64,000 nt of DNA. Source: Dysgonomonas mossii DSM 22836. Lineage in GTDB: Bacteria > Bacteroidota > Bacteroidia > Bacteroidales > Dysgonomonadaceae. Location: NCBI RefSeq assembly GCF_000213575.1, contig NZ_GL892013.1, positions 29,165 to 93,164 on the forward strand, read 5' to 3'. This document shows, piece after piece, positions 56,477 to 64,000 of this stretch; the first letter of the stretch is position 1, and every line of letters begins with the position of its first letter. The notes beneath the pieces were generated by a model. It was given only the letters and a program-made list of their open reading frames with translations. It was not told where the DNA came from and did not search any database. The position numbers were made by a program, and so were the translations under genes.

Positions 56477-58258
56477 TTAGAACTTGAGGCTTACACCTGC
56501 CATGAAGTTAAAGCCTTGTAGCGGATATCCGTATTGTAACTCATACTTTTGGAATAGTATGTTGTTCAATCGTCCGTTTACGGCTATGTAGTCATTTATC
56601 TTATATTCGGCTCTGAAGTTCAGTTCGTTTATATCCTTCATGTTGGCAATCGTCCATGCAGTGGTACTTGCGTTTGAGGCAAGAGCTTTGCGTCCGCCGG
56701 CATATAGATAATTCACCGACAGGGTAAGATTGTTGATCGGATTCACGTCAGCGTTAAACTCGGCAGTGAATGTAGGACGTCCCCAAGGTTTGGTGTCGGG
56801 TAACGTCTCGGCATCTATTACCTGCACATACGGTTCGTGATACTTCACATTGTAGAAGTATGCGGTCATACGAGCCGAAAGGTCGGTGTATGGTATCAGG
56901 TTGGTTTTCAGCAACCCGCCTATTTGTCCTGTAGATATATTGGCATATACAGGGCTTCCAACATTTCCCCATCCTTCTTCTTTATAATAGTTGTATACAT
57001 ATAGGTGATCTCTTCTTACGTGCTTGTATCCGGCAAAGAGGTCAAACTCCAAACCACTTACTACACCCGAACGGAATCCGATCTTGGCATCGTAATATGT
57101 TTTTGAATATTCGATGCGGGTGCTAGGGTCTGCATAACGGTTTTCTTGCAAAATGTCGAGGAATGTATTGTTGTTCACCCCTCCGCCCACTTCGGCATAG
57201 AGCGTGTTTACTTCGTAGAAGCTGACGCTAGCTTTTACATTTGGTGAAATGGCAAAAGCCGTTTTCACGTCAAACAATGCACTCAGGTTTGCGCCTAAAT
57301 CGGCATTCCAGTTTGCTCCTTGAAACTTGATATATGGCGTACCTGTAATATTTGTATATCCATGATACGCATTGGGTAGGTAATCGGTTTTGTTGCTGAA
57401 CGATTGGTTCAATATCATTCCCTTTATCCCTACTTGCTGATCGGCTCCAAATTCTGTATACAGGTTTAGGTCGGCATTGATAATGCCCCCTTTTACTCCG
57501 TCGTCGGCTTTTTGGCGACCATACTTATTTGTGAAATAATTGTAGCTCACATTTCCGTCATACTTGATCGGGCCTTCGTTCTCTTCCTTCGATTTCAGTC
57601 CTGCTCCGATCTTAAACACATTTACGCCTTGCTTGCTATCTACATCGAACGGATACACCGCAGACGATGAGATCGGAATAAAGCTGTTTCCATAATAATT
57701 GTAAGATGTATTATAGAACGATGCCCCCAGCGAAAGTACAGAAGGGTCGAACGTGTGTTGATATTTCAGGTTGCCTCCTGCATGCATATACTTGGCTTTT
57801 ACATCTTTGCGGGCATAGTCGCTACCGTTGATATAGTCTACTGTAGAGCCTGTTGCGCTATATGTGCCAAAAAAGTCGAGGCGGTCGTTGTCTCCGTTTA
57901 CAAGTCTGTACCCGAGAGCTCCATCTATATTTCCACCTGTGCCTAAGCCCAATACAGCATAGCCCCGTTTCTTGTCGAAGGCTACATCTGTTTTGATGTC
58001 GCCCGATGCCGAAGCTCCCAGTTTGTTGTTGTCCAACCTGATCTGAGGGGTATTGCTCTCGAACTTGATTTCTTTCGGTTTGATAGTAGGGGCGTAAATA
58101 TCGGGTTGTGTATTTACTTTCGATGCTTCTTGCATTGTAGGTACATAGTCTCTTTCGAGCATCACCTGACGAGTGATGGTAGAGTCCTTTTGTGCCGAAA
58201 CTGTCAGGCTTATTATTCCCAGTCCTATGACCAATAATGATTTATATGTTGTTTTCAT
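56477..58258 (-). CDS. Outer-membrane barrel protein of a TPR operon
   Basis: The 593-residue product starts 'MKTTYKSLLVIGLGIISLTV' with cleavage after 'SAQ'. An upstream ATG at 58282 adds eight residues and is the alternative. A short N-terminal segment 'VMLERDYVPTMQEASKVN' is followed by a large barrel of about 18-22 strands, ending 'GFNFMAGVSLKF'. It resembles a TonB-dependent receptor barrel without the plug. It is the last gene of a Nudix-TPR-barrel operon, 27 bp after the TPR gene. The pair is common in Bacteroidota, but its function is unknown. Confidence 0.85.
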   Translation of the reverse strand: MKTTYKSLLVIGLGIISLTVSAQKDSTITRQVMLERDYVPTMQEASKVNTQPDIYAPTIKPKEIKFESNTPQIRLDNNKLGASASGDIKTDVAFDKKRGYAVLGLGTGGNIDGALGYRLVNGDNDRLDFFGTYSATGSTVDYINGSDYARKDVKAKYMHAGGNLKYQHTFDPSVLSLGASFYNTSYNYYGNSFIPISSSAVYPFDVDSKQGVNVFKIGAGLKSKEENEGPIKYDGNVSYNYFTNKYGRQKADDGVKGGIINADLNLYTEFGADQQVGIKGMILNQSFSNKTDYLPNAYHGYTNITGTPYIKFQGANWNADLGANLSALFDVKTAFAISPNVKASVSFYEVNTLYAEVGGGVNNNTFLDILQENRYADPSTRIEYSKTYYDAKIGFRSGVVSGLEFDLFAGYKHVRRDHLYVYNYYKEEGWGNVGSPVYANISTGQIGGLLKTNLIPYTDLSARMTAYFYNVKYHEPYVQVIDAETLPDTKPWGRPTFTAEFNADVNPINNLTLSVNYLYAGGRKALASNASTTAWTIANMKDINELNFRAEYKINDYIAVNGRLNNILFQKYELQYGYPLQGFNFMAGVSLKF

Positions 58259-58285
58259 ACGTTTTAATTCTGATTTGTTCATAAG

Positions 58286-61282
58286 TTATTTTAAAGCTGA
58301 CAAGCGTTCGTCTATCATTGTTTTTATATCGGCTTCACCTCCTTTATAGTTTGCCTGAAGGCTTTCGAGATACTGACGTGCCGAGAATTTATCACCTTTG
58401 GCAACATAAGCGTCCGACAATACCACCACCGCACGTGCCATCCAATATTGGTATGGTGTACCTTCTTTCATAAAGGCAAGCACTTGTTTTTCGGCCTTGT
58501 CGTACGATTTCCATTTGTAGTACATGTCTGCCAGTAAGAACTGAGCTTCGGCTCCGAATGCGCTGCGAGTATCTTTGGCTACTGCCTGCAAGTCTGTGGC
58601 TGCTTCGTCGTTCTTCTTTAGGTTGATATACGATTTTCCTCTATAGAATCTGGCTTCGTTGGCTACGGCAGGGGCTGCTTTTGTTCCTTGCAATATTTTG
58701 CTTGCGGCAGCTACCACTTCGTTATCTTTTTTGAGGAGATAAGCACAACGCAACATACCCAGTTGGGCAATGTCTTTGTTTTCGGTATTGGATGCCACCA
58801 TATTCAGGTGCTCGTAAGCGGAATAAGCTGCCTCATAATTTTTGCGGTCGAACTCTATTCCCGATGCAAACACCAAGGCGTTGGCAATGTATTTCGGGTT
58901 GTTTGAGTTTATAACTTCATTGAAGTGGGTGAGTGCTTTATCGAAATCTTTGGCTTCGAATGCCATATCGCCCAGATAGAAGTGTGTATCGCTGGCAAAT
59001 ACCCCGTTAGGATATGCTTGCAGGTATTTGTTGAATGCCGTTTTCGACTCATCTTTGCGGCCTTTCATATATATGTTTTCGGCAGCCAGATAGGTGAGTG
59101 AGTCCTGACGGTTGGACGAAAGGATTGTGCCTTTACCCAACGAGTTGACGTATGAAGCATAAGAGCTGATGTCGTTCATATCCTTATAAACCGCTTCAAG
59201 GCTTTCTATGGCTGTACGTGCTTCTTCCGAATTGGGATAGTTGGCAATTACCTGCTTGTAGGCTTCTGCCGACTTGCGAGGGTTGTTGGTGTTGAAATAT
59301 AATTGTCCGAGTTGTACTCCGGCTTTTTGTGCCAGATTGGATTTCGGATGGTCTTTCAGCATTTTTTCAAGCACCGAGATTGCTTCCTGTTCTTTGTTTT
59401 GCATTACCAATGCACGGCTCTTTTCGTACAGTGCATCGTCTATGTATTGCGAGTTCGGATATTTTGCCATCATGCTGTTCAGTGCTGTTACTTTTCCCGA
59501 ATAGTTGCGTTGCAATCCCAATACAAATGCTTTTTGGAATTCAGAATAATCGGCATTCTCAGGGTTTGAAGATACGGCTTGCGCATAATATCTTTCTGCC
59601 TCAGAGAAGTTTCTGTTGTAGAGGTTTATATCCCCGATGCGGTTGAGGGCATCGGAATAGTTTGGCGACTGCTTGTTGCTTTCTGCCGAAATATATTTCT
59701 TGAAGTTGTTCAGAGCAGAAGAATAAACTTTGTCCTGAAACTGTGCGTAAGCCAAGTTATATAACGCTAGCGGATAATTCTTTTGCGAAGGGGAAGCCTG
59801 ACCGATGTAAGCCGTGTAATCTCTGGCTGCTGTGCCATAGTCGGCACTGCGATAGGCTATGTCTCCCCGCCAGAAGTATGCTTCGTTGCGCACTTCGGCA
59901 TTGTAGCTACCCATATTGATGGTCGCATTGAAATCGTTGGCGGCAAGGTCGTAACGCTTGTCGATGAAGTTTTGCACACCCGACTGGAATAGTATGATTT
60001 GCTTAGCTTCCAATATCTGACGATCGGGCGACTTGATGCTGTTGATGGCCGCTAGGGCAGTACTATAGTTTTTGGACGAAAGCAATGTGGAAGCCAGTGC
60101 TCCGCTTACCGCGCTCGTATATTTCGAATTTGGATACTGAGCAAGGAAACGTTGCGATGCTGTGATAGCTTCGCCAAAAGCACCTCCTCCGTCTCGGTTG
60201 CGTATCATTACGTTGTTGTATAATGCGCCTTCGCTGATAGAAGGGTCGAACTCGGAGCGTGCGGCTGCTTCGAAAGCCATAACGGCATTCTGCGTGTCGT
60301 TTAGTTTCAGATAAGACTGTCCCAGAAGCATCTGTCCTGCCTGTCCCAGTTTGTCGGTTGTAGAAGCTACATCTTTCAGCGCTTCCACGGCATTGCCATA
60401 CGCACCTGTTTGGTAGTATGCTTCTGCCAGTTGGTACATATCTTCACGGAAAGGTGTAGATGTAGTGGCACGATATTGCTCATAGTTGCGGATAGTACTT
60501 TGTATGTTGCCAAGGCGGTAATAGCTGCTGCCTAGCAGGCGATATACTTCTGCGATGTTTTTACTGCCCGGGTATGACGAGATAAAGTCTTGTCCTTCGC
60601 TTATTGTTCCGTTCATATTGCCTTGCAGAAACTCGCTTTGTATGAGGAAGAATGTTGCATTCTCCTTGTATTCGGGTTTGCTTTTCAGCCTGCGGAATGT
60701 AGCGATAGCCTGATCGTATTCTCCTTCCTTAAAATTGGCATAAGCCAGATAGTAGGATGCCGGCTCTGCATATTTTTTGCTATTGCGAGACAATAGTCCG
60801 AATAGGTTTTTAGCTTCTTTTCTGTCTCCCTTTTGAAGGCTGGCATACGCCATGCGGTAGCTGTAGTCTTCTTGCTCGTTTACCGATAGGTAATCGATAT
60901 CCACTTGTGAGAACCAATGAAGGGCTTTGTTCCAATCTTTTTGTTGAAAATGAATTGATCCTGTAAAGAAACTGATCTGGTTGCGGTGATAAGATTCGGG
61001 ATAATCGTCAAGAAAATCTTTCAAAATTGTTCCGTCACCGGCTTTGCCCTGATAAAATAAGGAGCTGACAATCATATAGTCTGCTTCTTCCATCAGTTTT
61101 ATATCTTTCGACTGATTCTTAAACTCTTGTAGTGTATTGATACATCCTACATAGTTATTGTTTAAGAACATTTCTTTGCCTTGCGAAAATAGCCTTCCGG
61201 GCAATTCTGTGTACACTGACTTCTGAGCGTGAGCCAAATGTAAGCCCGATGCAAGGGTGATAACTAATAGCAGTTTTCTCAT
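58286..61282 (-). CDS. Large tetratricopeptide-repeat protein
   Basis: The 998-residue product has a Sec signal 'MRKLLLVITLASGLHLAHAQ' and then about 25 TPR-like repeats through the full length (such as 'YSYRMAYASLQKGDRKEAKN' and 'ARFYRGKSYINLKKNDEAAT'). It should be a periplasmic, elongated superhelix. It overlaps the upstream Nudix gene by four bases (ATGA) and is followed by the outer-membrane barrel gene. Such TPR proteins bind partners, perhaps the barrel protein itself. It is longer than most (BamD-like proteins are about 250 residues). Confidence 0.92.
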   Translation of the reverse strand: MRKLLLVITLASGLHLAHAQKSVYTELPGRLFSQGKEMFLNNNYVGCINTLQEFKNQSKDIKLMEEADYMIVSSLFYQGKAGDGTILKDFLDDYPESYHRNQISFFTGSIHFQQKDWNKALHWFSQVDIDYLSVNEQEDYSYRMAYASLQKGDRKEAKNLFGLLSRNSKKYAEPASYYLAYANFKEGEYDQAIATFRRLKSKPEYKENATFFLIQSEFLQGNMNGTISEGQDFISSYPGSKNIAEVYRLLGSSYYRLGNIQSTIRNYEQYRATTSTPFREDMYQLAEAYYQTGAYGNAVEALKDVASTTDKLGQAGQMLLGQSYLKLNDTQNAVMAFEAAARSEFDPSISEGALYNNVMIRNRDGGGAFGEAITASQRFLAQYPNSKYTSAVSGALASTLLSSKNYSTALAAINSIKSPDRQILEAKQIILFQSGVQNFIDKRYDLAANDFNATINMGSYNAEVRNEAYFWRGDIAYRSADYGTAARDYTAYIGQASPSQKNYPLALYNLAYAQFQDKVYSSALNNFKKYISAESNKQSPNYSDALNRIGDINLYNRNFSEAERYYAQAVSSNPENADYSEFQKAFVLGLQRNYSGKVTALNSMMAKYPNSQYIDDALYEKSRALVMQNKEQEAISVLEKMLKDHPKSNLAQKAGVQLGQLYFNTNNPRKSAEAYKQVIANYPNSEEARTAIESLEAVYKDMNDISSYASYVNSLGKGTILSSNRQDSLTYLAAENIYMKGRKDESKTAFNKYLQAYPNGVFASDTHFYLGDMAFEAKDFDKALTHFNEVINSNNPKYIANALVFASGIEFDRKNYEAAYSAYEHLNMVASNTENKDIAQLGMLRCAYLLKKDNEVVAAASKILQGTKAAPAVANEARFYRGKSYINLKKNDEAATDLQAVAKDTRSAFGAEAQFLLADMYYKWKSYDKAEKQVLAFMKEGTPYQYWMARAVVVLSDAYVAKGDKFSARQYLESLQANYKGGEADIKTMIDERLSALK

Positions 61283-61800
61283 ATTTTCATTATTTTGATT
61301 TCCTGTATTACTTCTTTTACCGAACGTAGCCCAAACAGGTCGGGGTTAAGCTCTGATATTTTTATAAATTGAAGGCTGGCGACATCGTCCTCAGCTTGCA
61401 TGTTCCCCATATCATCTACTTTGCATAGGTAAACCAGATCGAGGGTATGTACCTCAAACCCTGAGTATACGTATGTATTGGGGATGGAGAACATATATTT
61501 TGCTTGCGAAACATGGAGCCCTGTTTCTTCTTTCACCTCTCGTATAACAGCCTCCTCTCCTGTTTCGTTCATGTCTACAAATCCGCCGGGCAGGTCGAAT
61601 GTCCCTTTTGCAGGGTCGTGAGCCCGTGTTGCAACCAGCAGCTCATCATTACTATTGATAATAATGGCTATTGTGGAAGAACTGGGATTGAAATAATAAA
61701 CGAAGCCACAAGTCTCACATCTTTTCGATTTGATATTGTTCTCCACAAAGTGACTTGAACCACATTTTGGGCAAAATTTGAATTGATGTAGAGGATGCAT
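61279..61800 (-). CDS. Nudix hydrolase with N-terminal zinc ribbon
   Basis: The 173-residue protein has a zinc ribbon 'FCPKCGSSHF...KRCETCGFVYY' and the Nudix box 'GGFVDMNETGEEAVIREVKE' then 'ETG' (about 73-95). NADH pyrophosphatase NudC also has a zinc ribbon before the Nudix box, but this one is shorter and lacks the NudC-like SQPWPFPxS motif. It probably cleaves a nucleotide diphosphate derivative. First gene of the Nudix-TPR-barrel operon. Confidence 0.92.
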   Translation of the reverse strand: MHPLHQFKFCPKCGSSHFVENNIKSKRCETCGFVYYFNPSSSTIAIIINSNDELLVATRAHDPAKGTFDLPGGFVDMNETGEEAVIREVKEETGLHVSQAKYMFSIPNTYVYSGFEVHTLDLVYLCKVDDMGNMQAEDDVASLQFIKISELNPDLFGLRSVKEVIQEIKIMKI

Positions 61801-61868
61801 GTTTTGAGTTTAAAGTTATGAGTTTAAGTTATATTGTAAACCGATACAGACCATAAGCTCTTTACAGA

Positions 61869-62456
61869 TTATTGCCATTTGTATCCTGCTTTTTTGTATT
61901 CTTCTGCTACCAGAACAAGTTCGTTGTACCAATCTTCTCCGAAACGACGGATAAGCGGTTCTTTGAGGAACTCGTAAACTTTCAATCCTTCCTTCTTACC
62001 CAGTAATACAGCCGCTTTGCAGATCGACCACCGATGATAATTAACGGCGGTGAAGTCTTTATATTTTTGCAAACGGATGGGGTATAGATGGCAGGAGATG
62101 GGTTTGTAAAAGTTGGTACGCCCTTCTCTGTATGCTTTCTCGATGGCGCATTTACAGATGCCTTTTTCGTCGTAATAGGTAAACACACAGTCTTTTCCGT
62201 GCACGATAGATGTTACCATGTCTCCATCGTGATCGCGGTAGGCTACTCCATGCTCTTTTATTACGGCTTGGGCAGCGGGCGACAGATCGTCCCAGACCTC
62301 AGATAAGAGGTCTTCTATTATTTTTACTTCGTCTTCCTCGAGAGGTGCACCGGCATCGCCTTCTACGCAGCATTCGCCCATACAGGCTGAGAGGTCGCAT
62401 AGAAAATTTTCTTCGATTATATCTGATGCGACTATTGCATCGCCAATTTGAAACAT
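61869..62456 (-). CDS. DUF3109 family protein
   Basis: The 195-residue protein has the conserved Cys pattern of DUF3109: 'FLCDLSACMGECCVEGDAG' near the N-terminus, 'KDCVFTYYDEKGICKCAIEK' in the middle and 'ISCHLYPIR' after it. The clustered Cys suggest an Fe-S or zinc site like that of YkgJ-type proteins. Cytoplasmic, function unknown. It has its own promoter and is not overlapping the Nudix operon, 68 bp away. Confidence 0.9.
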   Translation of the reverse strand: MFQIGDAIVASDIIEENFLCDLSACMGECCVEGDAGAPLEEDEVKIIEDLLSEVWDDLSPAAQAVIKEHGVAYRDHDGDMVTSIVHGKDCVFTYYDEKGICKCAIEKAYREGRTNFYKPISCHLYPIRLQKYKDFTAVNYHRWSICKAAVLLGKKEGLKVYEFLKEPLIRRFGEDWYNELVLVAEEYKKAGYKWQ

Positions 62457-62490
62457 TTATTTATTGTTATGTTTTTAAAAAAATATTTAG

Positions 62491-62522
62491 CAAATATAGA
62501 TGTTTTTATAGCAGCACACAAT
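62491..62522 (-). promoter_or_regulatory. Promoter ATTG-N20-TATATTTG for the DUF3109 gene
   Basis: On the minus strand ATTG (62519-62522) and TATATTTG (62491-62498) are 20 bp apart, ideal for this phylum. The box lies 34 bp before the start. Confidence 0.7.
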
Positions 62523-62590
62523 TGGCTAAAGTCCTATTTCCCGAAAAAACAGGGTTTCTTTAACACTATTTGATTAAATCGCGGAATGTA

Positions 62591-62622
62591 TTTGCCTAAT
62601 GTCGGAAATTCTCTTATTTTTG
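62591..62622 (+). promoter_or_regulatory. Promoter TTTG-N20-TATTTTTG for tRNA-Arg
   Basis: TTTG (62591-62594) and TATTTTTG (62615-62622) are 20 bp apart, a textbook Bacteroides promoter. The tRNA begins 40 bp downstream. Confidence 0.8.
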
Positions 62623-62662
62623 CAGTGATTTTATCGGAAACAATAGTGACGATAAGACATAT

Positions 62663-62734
62663 GGCGCAGTAGTTCAATGGATAGAATAGAAGTTTCCTAA
62701 ACTTTAGATTCGGGTTCGATTCCCGGCTGTGCTA
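62663..62734 (+). tRNA. tRNA-Arg (anticodon CCT)
   Basis: It folds as a full cloverleaf: a 7-bp acceptor stem (GGCGCAG with CTGTGCT, G-T at pair 1), D stem GTTC/GAAT, anticodon stem GAAGT/ACTTT with loop TTCCTAA giving anticodon CCT, and T stem TCGGG/CCCGG with loop TTCGATT. The discriminator is A. CCA is not encoded. It reads AGG codons. An integrase gene begins 167 bp downstream, so the 3' end of this gene is the likely attachment site. Confidence 0.93.
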
Positions 62735-62742
62735 CAGGGAAA

Positions 62743-62766
62743 TCCGCTTTAATAGCGGGTTTTTTT
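62743..62766 (+). terminator. Terminator after tRNA-Arg
   Basis: TCCGCT (62743-62748) pairs with AGCGGG (62754-62759) around TTAAT, followed by T7. Confidence 0.75.
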
Positions 62767-62848
62767 ATTGGAATCATCTGTGTATAACGTTTTGCGAATG
62801 CTTCATTATACTATGCAATCCGACACAATCCAATATTATCCGTCATAT

Positions 62849-62900
62849 TTTCGGACTTTTTCAGGACATTTATTATATTTGCTTATTAATATGTCCGAAA
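62849..62900 (+). promoter_or_regulatory. Integrase promoter flanked by an inverted repeat
   Basis: TATATTTG (62874-62881) is an exact -7 match 20 bp before the integrase start. It lies between TTTCGGAC (62849-62856) and GTCCGAAA (62893-62900), a perfect inverted repeat. The flanking sites may bind the integrase or an excisionase, so that gene expression and recombination are linked. This is inference. Confidence 0.5.
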
Positions 62901-62901
62901 T

Positions 62902-64000
62902 ATGAATAATATTAGCATAAGATTTAGGTTTGATAAGCGAAACGAAGCATCAAAAACAAAACAGGGATTACTCCATATAGAAGTAAGGGAAATTGGCACA
63001 AATGACTGTGTTCTTATTCAAACAGGTATAAGACTATATAAGAATCAATTTTCTGATAAAATGGGATTCACTTGCAAAAACCATGATCTTGCTGATGCGA
63101 TAACCAAACAAGCCAATGATATATTTAATGAAATCCATCAATTTGCAATTTCTGACAAATGCAAGGTACTAAAAGATGTGAAAGGTTGGAAATATAAAGA
63201 AAATAAGCAATTATTAATACCATTTATAGAATCAGAAATGAAACTCCGAAACATGGAGTATAACACTTTAAAGGCTCATGTTACATTAGTAAACAAATTG
63301 AATGATTTTAAGAATATTAAAACATTCGCAGATTTGACATATACAAATATAGTTGCTTTTGATAAATACATGCGCGATAAAAAAATAGGGAACATATCTA
63401 TAAATAAGAACCATTCTTTATTTAATATGTACATAAAAATTGCAATAAATAAAGAACTTATACAAAAATCACCATACGATTTATTTACTCCACCCAAAGG
63501 TAAAAATAACGATCCAGTATTCCTTACTATTGAAGAAGTGGAAAGGATTAAGAATTTATCCGGATTAAATGAGAAACTAGAAAGAACAAGAGACTTATTT
63601 GTTTTTCAATGCTACACCGGTATGGCTTATGTCGATATGCAATCATTTTCTAAGAATGATATACAAATATTAAATGAGCAAGAAATAATAAGGAGTAGTA
63701 GAACAAAAACAGACGAATCGTTTATATTGTTATTTTTACCGGATGCAAAAAAGATAGCTGAAAAATATAACTATAGTTTACCGAAAATAAGCAATCAGAA
63801 GTATAATGACTACTTAAAATTGCTTATCGCTCACCCGGAAGTTAATATTAATAAAAAAGTAACTTCTCACACAGCTAGGCATACATTTGCAACATATTTA
63901 CTAAATAAAGGCATATCACTGGAAACAGTTTCTAAAACGCTAGGACACTCAAATATAAAGCAAACACAGTTGTACGCAAGAATACTATCCAAGAAAGTCA
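62902..64000 (+). CDS. Tyrosine recombinase/integrase (cut by window edge)
   Basis: The frame is open from ATG 62902 to the window end, 366 residues. It has an SAM-like N-terminal domain (about 105-195) and a catalytic domain with 'FQCYTGMAYVDMQSF' (about 230), the Lys in 'SRTKTDESF', 'HTARHTFATYLLNKG' (His-x-x-Arg), 'LGHSNIKQTQ' and the Tyr nucleophile in 'QLYARIL'. In the first box Ala stands where many recombinases have Arg (TGxRxxD). This variant is common in Bacteroidota phage and conjugative element integrases. It reads away from the tRNA-Arg, so it opens an element integrated there. Confidence 0.93.
   Translation, partial: MNNISIRFRFDKRNEASKTKQGLLHIEVREIGTNDCVLIQTGIRLYKNQFSDKMGFTCKNHDLADAITKQANDIFNEIHQFAISDKCKVLKDVKGWKYKENKQLLIPFIESEMKLRNMEYNTLKAHVTLVNKLNDFKNIKTFADLTYTNIVAFDKYMRDKKIGNISINKNHSLFNMYIKIAINKELIQKSPYDLFTPPKGKNNDPVFLTIEEVERIKNLSGLNEKLERTRDLFVFQCYTGMAYVDMQSFSKNDIQILNEQEIIRSSRTKTDESFILLFLPDAKKIAEKYNYSLPKISNQKYNDYLKLLIAHPEVNINKKVTSHTARHTFATYLLNKGISLETVSKTLGHSNIKQTQLYARILSKKV

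Overview
ORGANISM. The window looks like a member of the Bacteroidota, most likely Bacteroidales. It has a SusC/SusD pair, a hybrid two-component system with a periplasmic propeller and an AraC-type output domain, many Sec and lipobox signal peptides with N-terminal MKK, -7 boxes of the Bacteroides type TAnnTTTG, A-rich leaders with almost no Shine-Dalgarno sequences, and a phage-type integrase next to a tRNA gene. A Dysgonomonas/Parabacteroides-like host would fit, but the genus cannot be fixed from sequence reading alone. LAYOUT 1-26.8 kb: a degraded or rearranged prophage. It holds a portal, a DUF6712-like connector, a tape measure, a protease/scaffold, a major capsid protein, two paralogous structural proteins, a tail-fibre-like protein, and a compact holin-endolysin-spanin lysis cassette. 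These are followed by an S24 repressor with a divergent early operon (replication initiator, DnaC-like loader, sigma-like protein) and, at the right end, a terminase small subunit. No large terminase, integrase, tail sheath or baseplate gene was seen. The gene order is not that of an intact phage, since the tape measure precedes the capsid and the small terminase is far from the portal. Host-like exported-protein genes sit between the structural genes, often on the opposite strand. Nearly every structural gene is flanked by one of three families of palindromic repeats. The main family is a three-hairpin module, with base changes that keep the stems paired. LAYOUT 17-19.4 kb: an AT-rich stretch with small genes, a possible non-coding RNA, and two of three copies of a paired 12-bp box whose copies lie exactly 77 bp apart. 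The third pair is at 37.4 kb. All three lie 86-89 bp before a start codon, with a -7-like box at the same offset. LAYOUT 26.9-42.5 kb: a polysaccharide-use region with a hybrid two-component sensor, a GH43 arabinanase-like lipoprotein, a GH2 enzyme and a SusC/SusD pair. Between these lie a two-gene DUF3800 operon (possible defence or toxin module), a HAD phosphatase and a small secreted protein. LAYOUT 42.8-62.5 kb: ordinary chromosome. It carries lptB, ilvE, a CPBP protease, a lipoprotein-type peptide deformylase, an ECF sigma factor with a membrane partner, a TraB/GumN protein, DUF2752 and GYF_2-CD225 membrane proteins, a class A penicillin-binding protein, priA, an outer-membrane barrel, a Nudix/TPR/outer-membrane-barrel operon and a DUF3109 protein. 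LAYOUT 62.6-64 kb: a tRNA-Arg(CCT) followed by a tyrosine recombinase gene that runs off the window. This is the probable left edge of a second integrated element.
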